From: an uncultured Cohaesibacter sp.
Lineage (GTDB): Bacteria; Pseudomonadota; Alphaproteobacteria; Rhizobiales; Cohaesibacteraceae
Direction: 5' to 3'
Length of the DNA: 64,000 nucleotides
Assembly (NCBI RefSeq): GCF_963664735.1
Contig: NZ_OY761553.1
Coordinates: 3,407,001-3,471,000 of the forward strand
The notes under the pieces are model-generated. The model was not told the DNA's origin. It saw only the letters and a program-made list of their open reading frames with translations, and searched no databases. The translations under genes and the position numbers were made by a program. Shown piece by piece: positions 63,675-64,000 of this stretch. The first letter of the stretch is position 1, and each line of letters begins with the position of its first letter.

Positions 63675-64000
63675 ATGGCACCGCACGTGCAATTTTTGAA
63701 AATGAATGGTCTTGGCAACGAATTCATTGTGATCGATGCACGAAAGACCAAGCCCCAGCTTGGGGCCGATGCTGTGCGCGCGCTTGCCAATCCTGAAACA
63801 GGCCCTGGCTGCGATCAGTTCATCACGCTTGAAAATTCCCCCGCTGGCGGTGATGTTTTCATGCGCATACACAATGCCGATGGCGGCGAGGTGGAAGCCT
63901 GCGGCAATGCAACTCGTTGCATTGGTCGATTGATGATGGCCGAGAGCGGGGCCAACCGTGCCGTGATCGAGACCGTTGTGGGCAAGCTGATCGGTTATCG
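63675..64000 (+). CDS. dapF: Diaminopimelate epimerase, N-terminal part
   Basis: The first 108 codons of dapF; the gene runs off the window. The enzyme interconverts LL- and meso-diaminopimelate for lysine and peptidoglycan. It starts MAPHVQFLKMNGLGNEFIVID, the family N-terminus, and has PGCDQFITLE and the catalytic Cys76 in EACGNATRCIGRLM. AGGAA lies about ten bases before ATG 63675. Confidence 0.95.
   Translation, partial: MAPHVQFLKMNGLGNEFIVIDARKTKPQLGADAVRALANPETGPGCDQFITLENSPAGGDVFMRIHNADGGEVEACGNATRCIGRLMMAESGANRAVIETVVGKLIGY

Overview
This window looks like a chromosomal segment of an alphaproteobacterium, most likely Rhizobiales/Hyphomicrobiales; a marine Cohaesibacter-like genus is my guess, not something the sequence proves. 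The evidence is gene content and order: tsaD-gpsA-YciI-EVE facing hemC-hemD-mitofilin-hemY, a DUF2794 gene, glnK-amtB, the circularly permuted ATP-grasp/alpha-E/transglutaminase locus, and moderate GC. There are no transposases, phage genes, CRISPR arrays or rRNA genes. Two tRNAs are present: Thr(CGT) and Gly(GCC).

Layout. 1-3.4 kb: the end of a metallo-beta-lactamase-fold protein, rplS (without the usual trmD in front), leuC and a GNAT protein. 3.4-12 kb: tsaD-gpsA-YciI-EVE on the minus strand, diverging from the haem/envelope operon hemC-hemD-mitofilin-hemY. 12.2-15.8 kb: tRNA-Thr, an AT-rich stretch, then a TbpB-like serine-rich surface lipoprotein (interrupted by a frameshift) followed by its probable Slam-type outer-membrane exporter. 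15.9-27.6 kb: adenine deaminase, a NEW3-domain protein with an ABC exporter, a zinc alcohol dehydrogenase, an aldo/keto reductase, TerB plus a glutamine-amidotransferase protein, yggT, ppa and a 29-residue membrane microprotein. 27.9-35.7 kb: glnK-amtB with a sigma-54-type promoter and a distant NtrC-like site, tesB, a UbiH-type hydroxylase, Trm112-like, LON-substrate-domain, thioredoxin-TPR and ProX-type editing proteins, then tRNA-Gly.

37.0-47.0 kb holds the most notable block: five minus-strand genes with two circularly permuted ATP-grasp domains, two alpha-E domains, two transglutaminase-like peptidases and one DUF2126 (glutamine-synthetase-fold) amidoligase. This is a known but biochemically unassigned peptide/amide-forming system. 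Here it is present both as a split pair and as a fusion, and the fused ATP-grasp appears to have lost an ATP-binding motif. 47.4-51.6 kb: sucrose phosphorylase, then a response regulator and PAS histidine kinase pair. 51.9-64 kb: a low-molecular-weight phosphatase, thpR, a Tas-like reductase, the tesA/ybbA/ybbP-type locus, a Bax-inhibitor-1 (YbhL) gene with a structured leader, DUF2794, a candidate structured small RNA ending in a strong terminator, htpG and the start of dapF.

Start codons were chosen from ribosome-binding sites and family N-termini, so several differ from the longest open frame. All assignments come from reading motifs; no database search was run.
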